This document shows positions 24,701 to 34,200 of a stretch of DNA of 64,000 nucleotides, in pieces. The stretch covers positions 48,016 to 112,015 of the forward strand of contig CACVBU010000362.1 of assembly GCA_902728285.1 (NCBI GenBank), given 5' to 3'. The notes below the pieces were generated by a model that made no database searches, was not told where the DNA came from, and was given only the letters and a program-made list of their open reading frames with translations. Position numbers and translations under genes: made by a program. The first letter of the stretch is position 1. Each line of letters opens with the position of its first letter. The stretch comes from Clytia hemisphaerica (taxonomy: Eukaryota; Cnidaria; Hydrozoa; Leptothecata; Clytiidae).

Positions 24701-27316
24701 AAATCCGAATATTTTGCTGATCAACCAACCAGGATGCTTGGTATTGAAAGAAATTGTGGAAAAACTTTCCTTATACTTGAAATCACATGGTGCTAATGTG
24801 AAAGTCATGCTCGAAGATGACGGTCATGAAATTGATCTCGCTGGAGGCATTCCTGCTTTTCTGACAAGAAATATCTCTCAACACCACTTTGTACTAATGC
24901 TCTTCTCAAAGAATTTTGAAGGTATTTTTATTTAGTTGCGTGGATTTTGAAAATGGTAATGATTAAAATACTGTAGCCTTTTTGTCTAAAATACAAAGCC
25001 TGTTCCCATAATTTGGCGATTACAAAATGCTTCAAGTAAAATTCATTAATATTTTAAACTTTGATCAAAATAAAAGATAAAATACCCTCTTCTCGAAAAT
25101 AATTGCGAAAACCGTTCTTAAAGACTTGTTGCTACTATACTTCAACGTTGCCAGGCATAATTAAAGTTTGCAAGTGTTTGCAGTTTTGTATCAAAATTGA
25201 AAACAGTCTTTTTGGGAAAAATTGTATCACATGTGTAAATGTCGTTTGAAGTAACTAAAAATGGAATAAAAAAGAAAATTCGAAATTATTTTTATATTTT
25301 AAGGGGTTAACCCTTCAAATCTGCAGGATCTTTCATGGGACGCAACCTCAGGGTATTAACCAAAAGTAGATATGATTAGGCTTGGCAAATTTTTTAAACA
25401 GGCAAAACTCCTAACCCCCAAAATGAGTAAAAAAATGACGATTTTTAAGAGTGGGACTCAACAAAAATAAACGCCATCGAGCATGAGACTCTGAGACCAT
25501 GTTCAGACGTTGCGGTACGATTTTCGTTACGGATCGAGGGTGTTCATATTGGTTTCGTAACGTTTCGGAGCAAGAAAACGGAGCAGTTCCGTTCCGATGA
25601 AAATAGTGGAGCGAAACCGTTTCAATCTGTTTTGCTTTGTAACGTCTTTTTTTTTGATATTTCGAATTTTGACGTTCACACTTGTTTCAGAACCGTTACC
25701 GAACGGAACGGAACATGGTCCTGAGTAAGAGTGTTAACTTACAAGCCTTGTACTCAAAGATACAAAAATATATCGCTACTAATTTTCTCAACTGAATCGT
25801 GAATTCTCAGACGTGAAAGTACGTGTTTTTTTTTATAAGTATACAAAAATCCGAAAACAGGCTCAGAGATGCTTAGGTCGAAAACTTAATAAGGCTGAAA
25901 AATGCTTGAGGGGATGCTTAAATCTAAAGCATAAATTTAGGGAAATACTGAAAATCTGTAAAATTCCAGCCAAAAAAAGCCAAAATCAGGAAAAAAGTAG
26001 GCTCAAGCAATGCTTGCCATATGCTTAATTTTTCCCCATATCTGAGCCTATGCTTATAAGAGCAATGCTTATAAAAAAAACATGTAGTTTGATTGTTGTG
26101 TTGGAGGGCTTCGTTTTCTTCCTCGCGCTAAAGAACTTTAATTTCTTCTTTAGGGTCTCAACACAGACACAGAGAAGTGTTTGACAAGTCATCACATTTG
26201 ATCGAAAGTTTCACCTGTGATGAAGCAAACATGAATATACACTTATGTGCATTGTTTCTTGAAAACAGCGACATAAGATTGATCCCGCAGAATTTATTGG
26301 CTTTGAAAATGTCAAGGTTCAACATGCCACGTGATTTAGGGAATTTATCCCAAAGCTTAATCAAGCCGGATGTGTCACAACTTGACCGCCATCTTCACGA
26401 GAATAAGCATTTGTTCAAAAAAGAACTATGTTCTCTGCTAAAAGAATACAAGCAAGATTCACATGATGATTGCAAAACACATTTATGTGAAAAGGTGAGA
26501 TCTGTTTGTTCTTCCGTCTCCGAAATAACCTTCGCAGATTGATACATCGTTTGGTCATAAGTTTTCGGAAATGGTTTTTATTTCAAGTCTCTTTAAGAAT
26601 TATAATGTCATATATGCCAAAGTCAACAGTGAAGTTACACATCATTATCATCGAACTAAAATTGCAACATAAGGTTAAGTTTTGTCACCTTTCAAAATAA
26701 TGGAGATCCACTTCAATTAGTCCATTATATTTTGTTTGACATTGTACGATGGGAAATGTAGCCAATTAGTCCATTATATTTTGTTTAACATTCTACGATG
26801 GGAAATGTAGCCAATTAGTCCATTATATTTTGTTTAACATTCTACGATGGGAAATGTAGTCTTTCCCCATCCGAGTTGATCGAAATTGTAGCGCATCTTT
26901 TAAAATTTCACTATTAACTTTAAGATTTCACTTTTCTTTTCTGGGAAATATTGAAACCTTGATCTAATATAACGCCTTACCATGACCTCAACTTCATGCA
27001 AACTAACCAGGTTCTTCAGATGTTAAATGGAGAACGTTTTTCTTGGTTCTTTAGCAATATAAAGTGATTTAGTTGTTATATTAACAGTCGAAAGTAGGAT
27101 GAGATGGGAAGATTGGTAGAAGAATCTAAATAATTTGCTTTTTCTTTCAAGGGGAAAATTGTTGACCCAAGCAATGGTGCAGCTTTTTCAGAGGTGTGGA
27201 CAATCACCACAAACCAAATGCAAAAGTTGGATATCGATGAAAATGCTAACGAAATTCATCTTCCCGACGCCGACCCTGAAAGCAGATGTCGCGATTGGAA
27301 TGTGGAAAACTGTTAG
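15779..27316 (+). CDS. IL-17-receptor-like SEFIR-domain transmembrane receptor
   Basis: Exons: 15779-15835, 16863-16887 (or alternatively 18257-18281), 18779-18937, 19140-19222, 20698-20824, 21834-21893, 22125-22166, 22982-23293, 24688-24921, 26154-26494 and 27152-27316. Phases agree at all junctions, and the sum is 1605 nt, or 534 residues. The N-terminus MMIYWLIYVVTSFHFF is a signal peptide. With exon 16863, ANA precedes a plausible cleavage site. The ectodomain of about 230 residues has scattered cysteines (for example CGNLPTYKYCG and YYDPKKC). Residues about 247-270 (VVVISIVAGVVTAIAILV...) form the membrane helix, followed by RKRGC. Exons 24688 and 26154 encode the SEFIR fold: NILLINQPG strand, VKVMLEDDGHEIDL, and FVLMLFSKNFE. 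SEFIR domains of IL-17 receptors recruit the adaptor Act1/CIKS through SEFIR-SEFIR contacts; that function is inferred here. The short acidic C-terminus ends at TAG 27314. The ligand is unknown. Exon 22125's downstream acceptor was set at 22982 because it alone keeps the frame. Confidence 0.85.
16450..16671. mobile_element. MITE with ACACCCCTGTCTCACAG termini
   Basis: The left end ACACCCCTGTCTCACAGCCC is matched by the right end GGGTCTGTGACACAGGGGTGT in inverse orientation. It lies in the first intron of the receptor gene. Related 'gagacaggggtgtatta' and 'gtacacccctgtatca' sequences recur near 60470-60660. No coding capacity is seen. Confidence 0.65.
17110..17218. repeat. Near-perfect hairpin of about 48-bp arms
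   Basis: The left arm runs from GGACGTCCCTAGTTTAGG through TATAAACTTATTTCTTTG to a T-run. After a short loop (CGCCAAC) the complement runs from ATCATAAAAAAAGAAATAAG to CCCAAACTAGGACGTCCC. The structure abuts a left-truncated GGACCTACC-type element and may have replaced its left end. Transcribed as part of the receptor intron, it would fold into a strong stem. Confidence 0.8.
17226..18077 (+). mobile_element. GGACCTACC-type element, left end missing
   Basis: The interior matches the copy at 2393: 'gaattaacctgtgtatgtcc', then the reiterated 'tccgtctgtccgtctg', 'gtgacggagcc' and 'ggttaccatcattgg' words. The right end is AACCAGGTAGGTAGGTCC, with the terminal TAGG duplicated. The GGACCTACC left end is absent and a hairpin sits in its place. 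It lies in a receptor intron. Confidence 0.65.
18257..18281 (+). other. Candidate mutually exclusive 25-nt exon of the SEFIR receptor
   Basis: The segment is bounded by 'caacag' upstream and 'gtaagaa' downstream. It is 25 nt, enters at phase 0 and leaves at phase 1, exactly like the exon at 16863-16887. Spliced between exon 15779-15835 and exon 18779 it would encode LTTLDDKN plus A. Spliced after exon 16863 it would be out of phase and hit a TAA at once. The two are therefore alternatives if both are real. A chance splice-site pair cannot be excluded. Confidence 0.5.
19259..19990. mobile_element. TTTCGCGA-rich TIR element, copy 1
   Basis: The left end AAGGCGTACAAACTTTCACG and the right end CGCGAAAGTTTGTACGTCT are inverted. 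Multiple CTTTCGCGA motifs occur in both arms. The middle (19420-19750) is an unrelated insertion-like block of repeated 'agccccc' motifs. Two shorter relatives are at 23601-24031 and 31587-31955. This copy lies in a receptor intron. Confidence 0.7.
20074..20569. mobile_element. TIR element with CGGGAAATATTTCCCG palindromic ends
   Basis: The left end CTATATTGCCTTAACGGG and following AAATATTTCCCGAACGG are mirrored at the right by CGTTCGGGAAATATTTCCCG and TTAAGGTAATAG. Each end therefore contains a palindrome within the longer TIR. The interior repeats 'ttcccgatcggga'-type words. It lies in a receptor intron just upstream of exon 20698. Confidence 0.75.
20895..21157. mobile_element. ACATGTTTTTTTATAAGCA MITE, copy 1
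   Basis: The left end ACATGTTTTTTTATAAGCA contrasts with a right end 'atgcttataaaaagaaac'. The interior words 'gctcagatatgggaaaa' and 'aagcatctctgagcctg' are shared, inverted, with the copy at 25820-26085. A third, shorter copy is at 41351-41510. It lies 70 bp downstream of receptor exon 20698-20824. Confidence 0.7.
23601..24031. mobile_element. TTTCGCGA-rich TIR element, copy 2
   Basis: The left end CTTTAGGCGTACAAACTTTC is matched by the right end GAAAGTTTCTACGCCTAAAG in inverse orientation. The arms carry repeated CTTTCGCGA motifs. The element is about 430 bp and lacks the 'agccccc' insert of the copy at 19259. It lies in the receptor intron between the transmembrane exon and the first SEFIR exon. 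Confidence 0.8.
25820..26085. mobile_element. ACATGTTTTTTTATAAGCA MITE, copy 2
   Basis: It is an inverted relative of the element at 20895. The right end reads 'caatgcttataaaaaaaacatgt'-like (26065-26085) and the left end 'acgtgttttttttttataag'. The 71-codon open frame inside is part of the repeat, since its sequence recurs inverted at the other copy. It ends about 70 bp before SEFIR exon 26154. Confidence 0.7.
26713..26868. repeat. Three tandem copies of a 49-bp unit
   Basis: The unit contains CAATTAGTCCATTATATTTT followed by GTTTAACATTCTACGATGGG and AAATGTAGC. The first copy differs at two bases (GTTTGACATTGTACG). It lies in the receptor intron 26495-27151 and shows no coding potential. 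Confidence 0.9.
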
Positions 27317-27470
27317 GACATAATATTTTAAATTTTTTAAAGTTATTATCTGTTTAGGCTCTTTTTTAATTGAAAGGGTCAACACACAGGACTACTTGAA
27401 ACAATTTTTACGAAAATGAGACGCCATATTATAATCCTCGTTTCAAGTGGGCCAGTGTTTTGTCCTTGCT

Positions 27471-27476
27471 AATAAA
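27471..27476 (+). promoter_or_regulatory. Polyadenylation signal of the SEFIR receptor gene
   Basis: AATAAA occurs 155 nt after the receptor stop codon and is followed by a TG/T-rich stretch (tgtatatattcg...ttgctttgtttgt). It is the first canonical signal downstream, so the 3' UTR is probably about 170-190 nt. Confidence 0.6.
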
Positions 27477-28541
27477 ATGTATATATTCGAATATTGCTTT
27501 GTTTGTAAATTACTTTATCTACTCGAATGCTTGCTACCATAGAAGATATTACGTTTTTGTCTTTTACGAAACGAAATAAATCCATTCTATTGGTTATATT
27601 CAATTTTCACGTCACTTCTGACCAATAGAATGACTTTATTCCGAATCAGAACGAAACGGAACCGTTACGTGCGGACATAGTCTAAAACAGTGAACTCGGG
27701 TAAGTTAAGGCAAATTCAAAACATATTTTGCGTGATGCCGACCGCTTCCCCTCGTTTTTACCAAGTCATTATTAATTCTGAAATATTTCATGAAAAAAAT
27801 TTGAATTTTTTGATGACGTCATCATTTTTTGACGTATTCAATTATTACCAACAATACAATGACGTCATCAAAAATTTTAGAAATTTTTTAAAAAAATATT
27901 TCATAATCATTCATCTACGCTTGATTTGATTTGAAGCTATCGCTGTTTTTCAAAAATGATGTCCTTTGAAACTTACCTATACCTATGACATTTAATAGCG
28001 TCAAAATCAGTTTTTGGCCGATATCTTGAAATCGGCTTGATTTAAATTTTTGACCCAGCACTTTCCGTAACCATAACGTTAACACGCTTCTTTTGATCAT
28101 TCACCCCTGTTGGCTAAAATTCATTTATTGAGTCATCTATCCAGGTTTATACTTTATTTGGTATAGGGGTGTTTATTATTTGGAAAATGGTGATGTAGTT
28201 TTTACTTTTGTAAATAGTTAAGAATTTGAAATTTTCAAATGAAATTGGTTTTCCCTCCGCATTAACCAGCACTTGATGAAAAATGGTAGAAAATATTCAT
28301 TGAAGCTGACCTGTTTTATGTTATGCATATTACCAAGTTCTAGATGACGTCATTTTTCACATCGGACATGTCCGTTTCGGGATTCGCTAAAATACTGGTT
28401 CATGGCAGTATTACGGGAAATGTTCTCATCTCAAAATTTCATAAAGACAATTTTTTGTTAAAAGTGTCAAGGAACTCAAAACAAAAGTTTTTATCTCTAA
28501 ATCTGCGTAACCGATATTTTAGCTATGGTCAGAGCCCTTAA

Positions 28542-28756
28542 AGGGACATAACAGTACTTGCGAAATTTGTTAACAAACTATATGCAGCGGATACAAAATC
28601 AAAACAAATGTCACATGTCAAAATAAAAAATCAAACCAAATATGGCTAATTTTGATTGTTCAATTGTTTTACAAGTTTGTTTTGGACACTTCATTTTAAT
28701 TGTTCTCTTTAGTGACACGTGGTTCGTGCAATGTTTACTTTTACTTTAATGTCCCT
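28542..28756. mobile_element. TTAA-flanked MITE with AGGGACAT ends
   Basis: The ends AGGGACATAA and TTTAATGTCCCT are inverted and each is bordered by TTAA (28538-28541 and 28757-28760). A TTAA target duplication is characteristic of piggyBac-type elements, but the terminal bases are not the usual CCC, so the superfamily is uncertain. The length is 215 bp and no ORF is present. Confidence 0.65.
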
Positions 28757-28772
28757 TTAAGTAATCCCTTTT

Positions 28773-29126
28773 ACACGTTTTTTTTTTATTAGAACCCAGT
28801 TTATAAGAGCATCGAGGCTGAAATTCGTTGAAAAATTAAGAACATTGTAAGAACATACCCAGGCTCAGTTTGGAAAAAAAATGACAAGAAACTTTTCTCA
28901 AGGAGTGTTAACCGAACTTAGGGATGGATTTTCTAAAATCGAGAATCAAATATTGTCCAAATTTTACCAATTCAAGTGCTCTTTATTTTGCATAATATTG
29001 TCGATTTAGAGTAGTCTGAAAAATTAAGAACACATTTAAGAACATTTTATGCTGAAAATTCCTAAAAAAATAAGCACATCCAGGCTCAGCCAAATTTTAG
29101 GTGTTCTAATAAAAAAAAAAACGTGT
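28773..29126. mobile_element. TIR element with ACACGTTTTTTTTTTATTAG ends
   Basis: The left end ACACGTTTTTTTTTTATTAG followed by AAC is mirrored by GTTCTAATAAA, an A-run, then ACGTGT at the right. The interior words 'taagaacattgtaagaac' and 'gaaaaattaagaacacat' repeat in the same orientation. The architecture resembles the ATAAGCA MITE family (CGTG/CATG ends followed by a T-run), and it may be a distant relative. Confidence 0.65.
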
Positions 29127-29934
29127 ATATCTTTTACCCATTCCTCTCGGAAAATATGAGATAAAAACGTTTTTGGCGCATAATTCTAGAAAACTTATGA
29201 ATTACAACTCCCAAGAGGCTAAATAATTGGTTTTAGTAATTTAACTAATGATGATTAATGATTACAAGGTGAGGCTCTCAGTTGTTCTCTCCTCTACAGG
29301 GTGCACATAAAACTTTCTACTCATAGTTGTGTTTCGACTCGATACTTTAATTAGGGACACCCTGTATATGCGCCAGATCTTTTAGGAAAGTGGAATTTCT
29401 CAAGCGGCAAGGTTATAGTTCTGTAAAATTTTTGGTCCGAAAGGCCTTGAAAATGACCCTTGTAACAAACAAATGAAAAGAACGTCCAAAAAGTTTGTTC
29501 ACTTTTCAAAAATTTACCAAATACCATATAGAAAGCTTTGCAAAGCTCTTTGAAAATTCTTGTGGTTTGCTATTTTGGGGCCTCTATTTTGAAGAATGCA
29601 CTGAAGAAAATACATATAGCGACTAATCATGACCATGACAATCTGTATCAAAAACCCAAAATGCATTAAGGAAGAAAATTATTAAAAAAATAAAAAAAAA
29701 CAGATAAAAGAAACAATATTACAGAGAATAAATGACAAAAGGAATGCACAAAATACAAAAGAATGCGATAAGCTGAAGACCGAATTCTGAGATCGGGGGT
29801 GGTACCTTGAGTAAGCATCTCCTGTCACTCTAGAGTCACCCCGTCAGTTTAACAAGAAGAAAACAAATAAAACATAGACACAAAGTCTGATCATACAGTT
29901 AAGTAAAGCAGCCAAGAAAAGGTTGAAAAGTAGG

Positions 29935-29990
29935 ACTAGAACCCGGTTCGGCGTCCTGTACCCGAGCAGCCGCCTTAGAAGAGAAGGGGG
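29935..29990 (-). repeat. tRNA-derived SINE head
   Basis: Read on the minus strand, the sequence has a B-box-like GGGTTCTAGTCCTAC and, upstream, 'cttctaaggcggctgctcgg', which resembles an A box and D arm. The acceptor stem does not close, so this is a tRNA-like pol III promoter, not a functional tRNA gene. Confidence 0.4.
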
Positions 29991-31285
29991 AGGAGAAGGC
30001 ATTGAATGATAAGGTGATAAAGAGACTCAATTTATAAAGATTTAGATATGGAAAAAACTGAGTATTTTGATAAAGATCAAAAAATTTATACTTTAATTAA
30101 GATGCAAGAAAACTTGTGTTATTATCCACTTTACACTATAGGTCTGAAAGGCGACTCTCTTCTCATATTTTGATAGTTACCCTTTCTTTTAGGCTTAAGA
30201 GAACAACGCGTCGCAATGCGTATCTTTCCTAAAATGGAAAAGCTATGGGAAGGGAAGCCTTGTGTATATTTATTTATATATTTAGGCTAGGGGTCTTGCA
30301 TTTGAACTTTGAATATACGTTGTTATTTTCATACGGCACCTGGGACCCAGCTTTGGAAAAATGGTAGTAAAGTTAGTATAGTAAAGATAGTCAGGCCCCT
30401 AAACAATTAGAGAATAAATATATAAACTTTTGTATTTATTTCATTATCAAGTTATGAAGTATTCGAAATTAGTTTTGAATGATCATGATAATATTGATAT
30501 TGATGAACTTCAAATAAGACGACATTGTGACTTTTGACCCCTGGACAGCAGGTCTAACCGAGGACCAGCATCAGTTGACCCCCTGGACATTCAAAATTAC
30601 TCTCAAACAGAGGAAGTTTACGCTTCCCTCCCGGAAATGGCAAATTTTGTTAGATTTTTCACTACCCCCCGGACACATCCTCCACCCCCCCCCCCACTCT
30701 CTCTCATGTACGAACATTTTCTGAAAGAGCCTATTTTTCTAATGTTTGTCTTACTTTTAGAGAATTAATCAACTAATAAATACACTTATTATTATAAAAA
30801 AATATGAAATAATGCCATGCTACTGTGTACACCACGTGACAACCAGTTGGATAATGGTCTCTCTTCAAATGAAATGTGAATTCTTATCAGTCACAAAGAA
30901 CATTGAGATATGCTGCTTCCATGGAGCTTCCATCAAGTTGTTCACGAATGACATGGTTTGATCCTTGAAACACTTGTAAGTCATTTGTGTTCATTTAGTT
31001 CATAACGGGAAAACTGTTTTCAATTCCATAGAGGGCATTTCATTTACAGAAATAGCTTTGTGCTTATGTGCTGTTTAAGTACTTTATCTTTTACTTTTTG
31101 TTATTTTTTCGATCAATTACCTACATAAAGCCAGTTGCACCACTTTTTGTTTCTATTAACGAATCGCCTTCATTCTTATAGCACTATTAGAATCTCAAAA
31201 ACCCAACTGAGGGATTGGATACGAGTTTGGTTATTTGTGTTTTTCGTATTTCATTCCGCGAGGGTGGGCGAGCGGGCGCGCGCGA

Positions 31286-34200
31286 TCACCTTCTTTTGCA
31301 CACACACGCGATGATAACGATAAGGATGAGGAATACTCCTCCTCCAACACCTGATCCAATAATCACCGTGTAGTCCGTACCTTAAAGATGAAAACGAAAT
31401 TATCTCCATTATTTGCTCGGGATAGTCTCTCCTAACGGTGATCTTTTTATCTTTTCGGTGCCAAATAGTCTTAACATTAAATTTGGCTAATAATTCATAA
31501 ATTACTTCAAAGTTACTGAAAAACAGCGTTGAAGTGACGAAGTTTGGCTTGGTAAACTCGGGCTTCATTTTTAAGCACTGCTCTGTCTAAGGCGTACAAA
31601 CTTTCGCGAAAAGTAAATGTCTTTAAAAATTCTAGGAAGGGCCATTCGCGAAAGTTTATGCTCGCAAAAAATTCTTGACAAAATAGAAAATCTGTAAAAC
31701 TTCAAACTTTGAAAAAATGTAACTTTTATGGCACTTTTTAGCCTGCTAAAAGACTAATAATAAGTCAAAGGACAAATGTTTCAAGCTAATGCAAGAAGTA
31801 TTTGTCCCTCTAAGCCATTCTTTCTTGTGAAAATTTTTAATTTTACGCCTTTCGCGAAAAGTATTTTTCCGTTAAATTCGCGAAAGTAAATGTCTTGAAT
31901 TTCGATTTTTCGTCCTCGAGAAAGTTTCTACTCGCGAAAGTTTGTACGCCTAAAGTATTTCAGGGTATTTTCTTACATAACACAGGTGTCAAGAAAATAC
32001 TAACCTTGTGTGTCTGACGATTGCGAAAGTGATTGGGTGGTTGTGGTAGTTGTGGTCGGAGTTGTAGTGGTTGTCGTGGAAGTTGTTGTTGTGGAAGTTG
32101 TCGTTGTTGTCGGGATGAACACTCCAATTGTGTCGTCTCAAATGAAAAAGAAAATATTTTAGCTGTCATAGCTATTCAAAAATGAAAACTACTTGATCAC
32201 GATTTCGTGTCGTGTTAATTCAACTAAGAAATTTCATCTCACAATATTTTCCGTTCGGTTTTACATACTTGTAAAAATACTCAAACCCCTTCACCAGAAA
32301 TGAAAAGAAAGTTACTCAAGATTTGTATTTGTGTCACTTTCTTGTTATCGTATTACTTCGAATAAACGCACCTCGAATAAACGCCCCTTCGAATAAACAC
32401 CCATCAATAAAGAAAAAATTTTCAATAAATGCTCCCATCAAATAAACGCCCCCTTAGAGTAAACGCCTCCCCTAGAAGGGGTGTTTATTTGAAACAGGTA
32501 GCTGCAAGGAGGAACTATTTGAAGGGATAAACTTAAATATCTGTTGATGATTGTATCCTTTCAGTATTCAAACTTATTTTGACCCATTTTTACATCTCTA
32601 AAATGACATATTTTAGCTGAAAACGAAAACCCAAAACAAATTTCCCATTCACTTTATTAAGATAGTCTTGGTTGAGAATTTAATAAACACTCACTTCTTT
32701 TAAACGCCCTCTCGAATAAACGCCCTCCTAAAATTCTAAAAGTTTATTAAACGCCCGGGCATTTATTCGAAGTAATACGGTACACGGTTAAAATATATGG
32801 GCTTGAAAAGGATTTTGACTTAGTTTCCACAAGCACATAGCTATTTCTTCTCATCCACACGGAGCTGGCATTGCTTATTACCTTCAGGGAACGTGCAATC
32901 TTTGTTGATCAATTTGACGACAATAGGATTAATCTCGTCTAAGTGTTCCTCAAAGTCTTTCTCACTATGTGAATGGAAGACCTTGGCTTTCTTACAATTT
33001 TCATCATAATATCCGGATGCCGACATATGTACGGAGTCCGCTTGATAGACATTGAGTATGGCAAAGGTGAGGGAACCGTCCGTAACTAGAATCTGTTGCA
33101 TTGTGTTCCGTGATGACCTGAAACGTGTATTCATGATATGCACCATTGCAATGTCTTCCGTTCCACTCAGTAGCTGATTGGTTAAAAGTGACGTATCGAC
33201 TGATTTTACGTCACTTTCAACCAATGAGCTACTGGGTGGAACGGAAGACATTGCAATGGTGCATATCATGAATAGAAAATCAAGAAAGTAAAATACCAAA
33301 TAAATTATCATTTTGATCATGATAATTATGAAGTTCTTTTATAGTTGACTCTCTAATTCGATCTTAAAGGGATCAAAGATTCTCGGTCTAGAGAAAGATT
33401 CGAATTACAGATAGTTATTTACTCCCTAGAGCTGAAGGGACAATGTTTTAGTTTGAATTACAGAAAGATTCGAATAATAGAGGTTCGAATTAGAGGGAGT
33501 TGACTGTAAGTGACTCTAATTCCCTTGAAAGTTTATCTAATCATGGATGTATAAAGAAAAACAGGAGTTGAATGTGTTGGTAATTGGTCGTTAAGGTCTT
33601 TTGATTTCTATTATAAATTGTACCAAAAGAAATTCTAAGCTCGCACGATGAAATAAGACTCTTTCGTAGAACTCAAGATTGCTCAATTTCGTTATCCGTT
33701 AAATTTTGTTTTGAAAAGATATTTTCTCAGGCCAGAAAATGAAAGGTTCTTTATAAGCCCACATGATTTCAGACTCAATTTGTAGACATAAAGTCACTGA
33801 AGAACTTTGGAGGAAAGTATCAAGCAATAGAGTTCACCTTAAAGAAAACATTGATCGAAAAATCTTATCATTTCACATTTGTCAAATTTACAAGCCTATT
33901 TTTAGTCCGAATATTTTCTTACACTGATGTCAGAAACAATGAATCTCGTCTCAACTAATTTTTAAAGCTTCAATGAGCCAATAAGATTTCACCTATGGAT
34001 AAAAGAGCTCATTAAGCTTAGCTTAATTAGCAAGCTTAACCTGTAAGACTGTGATAAAGTCAATAGATTGATCGAATGCGAGCTTTTATGCTAACGAATA
34101 AAATTTCCTGATTCTAAATTGTGGGATATGTTAGACTACAAAACGAGTCTGCTAAATCACGTGCCCTAGTGCCTTAACTTTTTTACGTGTCTCTAGTGCC

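Larger units (their letters stand above)
27477..31285. other. Convergent intergenic region between the SEFIR receptor and NIDO genes
   Basis: No gene is visible. It holds a foldback stretch near 27770-27905 with two ATGACGTCAT palindromes, a TTAA-flanked element (28542-28756), a second TIR element (28773-29126), a minus-strand tRNA-like SINE head (about 29935-29990) and a fragment with a poly-C tract near 30530-30720 related to the element at 7108. Both flanking genes end here, so two 3' UTRs converge. Confidence 0.6.

Noticed and set aside
27780-27870. ATGACGTCAT palindromes as CREB/ATF sites
   Set aside because: They fall inside a foldback repeat far from any start, and the same word recurs in other repeats (about 28344), so the palindromes are best explained as repeat sequence.
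32841-33320. 159-residue secreted-protein ORF with a signal-like N-terminus
   Set aside because: The N-terminal part is the hairpin arm. The real exon begins at the acceptor at 33117 and leaves at a donor at 32882, before the ORF's stop.
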